A stretch of DNA of 20,803 nt, taken from positions 1-20,803 of the IMG/VR virus record IMGVR_UViG_3300032291_003815; one strand, written 5' to 3'. Shown piece after piece: positions 19,713 to 20,803 of this stretch. The notes under the pieces are model-generated. The model saw only the letters and a program-made list of their open reading frames with translations, did no database searches and was not told the DNA's origin. The first letter of the stretch is position 1, and the number at the start of each line of letters is the position of its first letter. A program made the translations under genes and the position numbers. This DNA comes from a virus.

Positions 19713-20791
19713 CCTGGTTGAATTCTAAACTCAGTTGGGTTGAATAAACCTGGCTGAGTTACCATTTGAATTACCTCATCGGCGGACGCCAAACCATATT
19801 TACGATCACCAAAATAACCACCTGAACCGATTAAATATTTTACCTTTAATGTCTCAGGATCAACTGACTCTACTTTTATAAATAAATTTTTTTGACCTGG
19901 AATTTCTTTTCTATAAAATAAATTCAAAGATGAGAGTTTATTCATAATTTTCATATATTCAGGAGAAAATTCTTCTTGGGCTCTTTCTATATATTCATCA
20001 ATTAAGTTAACTAATTTTTCACAAGACTCAGATTCAAACATTTCATTGTCCATTACATAATATTCCATTTCGTAATATTCAGGAAGACTGTGGTTGAATT
20101 TTTTTTCAATCTTTTGTATTAACAAATCAAGGGCTTTTCCATCAAATTCACCATCTTCAACAAATAACTGAACCAGATTACCCCAACTTATAAAGTATAA
20201 TCCAAAACACCACTTACCCCATTTTTCAACATCATAATCACTAAGTGTATTACAATATGCTTTTTCAATCGATTCCTTAACCCCTGCTTCAGTTGCATTT
20301 GCTTTAGCAGAACATATAATCTCATCCATTTCATCTCCAATATGTTGAAAGTATTTGTCTAATACTGAAGTTATTTGACTTTCGTCATCAATTCCGCCGT
20401 TTTCATTAATATTATCGACAAGGTTAGGTGAGATTAGTTTAAGTAATTCTTTTAATCTAAGTTTTGCTTCACGACAAAGATATCCTAAAGTATATCCTTC
20501 ACTCCAATCGTCATATGCTCGATCTTGACACTCACTATAAAAATCATAAGAACCATAATACATACGATCATAGTTAATCGCATCCCACTCACCATCAGAT
20601 CCTTCTTCAAACGCAGGGTAATGAAAAAATTTTAAAAATTGTTCTAAATCATCAAAATCAAATAATAGACCATCAGGTTTAATCTGAACATGATTTAGTT
20701 TCAAGTCTTCGTAATTATCACTTTTGAATTCGACATCATCTGAATCTAACTTTCTTTTATTTAAAAGAAGGATTTTTTGAAAGTCCGTCAT
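19697..20791 (-). CDS. Acidic phage protein, function unknown (start possibly outside window)
   Basis: At least 364 residues, not recognised. The protein is acidic and helical, rich in aromatic and Glu/Asp residues. Segments include LLFDFDDLEQFLKFFHYPAF and a Tyr-rich run NYDRMYYGSYDFYSECQDRA. A distinct C-terminal beta-like part has LKVKYLIGSGGYFGDRKYG and ends in QPGLFNPTEFRIQPGQLRR. There is no signal peptide, membrane segment or catalytic motif. The ATG at 20791 is the first visible, but the frame stays open to the window edge (Asp-Val-Pro-Glu before the Met) with no stop, so the gene may begin further right. Its last 16 bases overlap the end of the convergent peptidase gene. Confidence 0.75.
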   Translation of the reverse strand: MTDFQKILLLNKRKLDSDDVEFKSDNYEDLKLNHVQIKPDGLLFDFDDLEQFLKFFHYPAFEEGSDGEWDAINYDRMYYGSYDFYSECQDRAYDDWSEGYTLGYLCREAKLRLKELLKLISPNLVDNINENGGIDDESQITSVLDKYFQHIGDEMDEIICSAKANATEAGVKESIEKAYCNTLSDYDVEKWGKWCFGLYFISWGNLVQLFVEDGEFDGKALDLLIQKIEKKFNHSLPEYYEMEYYVMDNEMFESESCEKLVNLIDEYIERAQEEFSPEYMKIMNKLSSLNLFYRKEIPGQKNLFIKVESVDPETLKVKYLIGSGGYFGDRKYGLASADEVIQMVTQPGLFNPTEFRIQPGQLRR

Positions 20792-20803
20792 TTCAGGAAC
20801 ATC

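Noticed and set aside
1-20803. tRNA genes, integrase or attachment sites
   Set aside because: None recognised by eye; the window appears to be purely lytic head and accessory genes, though short elements could be missed without a search tool.

Overview
This window is a late-gene segment of a tailed double-stranded DNA phage of the distant T4-like (myovirus) type. It almost certainly infects a member of the Bacteroidetes, probably a flavobacterium. Evidence for T4 affinity is a set of recognisable head-assembly genes in T4-like order on the minus strand: large terminase (gp17), portal (gp20), prohead protease (gp21), a scaffold-like protein (gp22 position) and the major capsid protein (gp23, cut by the left window edge). 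Evidence for the host is the strongly AT-rich sequence, the near absence of Shine-Dalgarno sequences, two promoters matching the Bacteroidetes TTTG / TAnnTTTG consensus, a Bacteroidetes-style bS21 ribosomal protein, and a ClpC-like ATPase whose linker and ClpP-loop resemble those of flavobacterial ClpC.

Layout. 1-3922 (minus): capsid protein, scaffold, a 70-aa small protein and the protease, with an intrinsic terminator before the scaffold gene. 3944-5873: three unrecognised proteins plus a lone plus-strand bS21 gene at 4494. 5885-10861 (minus): portal, a Pro/Thr-linker plus Ig-like surface protein, and the terminase. 10894-13581 (minus): three overlapping or abutting genes of unknown function, one with long Pro-rich repeats. 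13658-15363 (minus): a nucleotidyltransferase-fold protein, a KTSC protein, a small unknown and a tandem-UVR protein. 15534-19712: mainly plus-strand genes, namely a ClpC-like unfoldase without its N-domain, an exported 140-aa protein and an M20-like metallopeptidase, with one minus-strand gene (18093-18608) between the last two. 19697-20791 (minus): an unrecognised protein open at the right edge. No tRNA, CRISPR array or insertion sequence was seen, and no gene-free gap exceeds about 170 bases.

How the parts fit. The minus-strand block builds and packages the head. The plus-strand genes look like host-takeover functions: a ribosomal protein that may retune translation initiation, and a possible protein-turnover module (ClpC-like unfoldase, divergently transcribed UVR protein as possible adaptor, and a peptidase). 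A short motif, TATTTAT(A/T) in the sense direction, lies 3 to 33 nt before the start codon of 12 genes on both strands. It is absent where a gene overlaps or closely follows its upstream neighbour. It is a candidate phage-specific late promoter or initiation signal. Two other genes instead carry host-type promoters, which suggests two expression classes.
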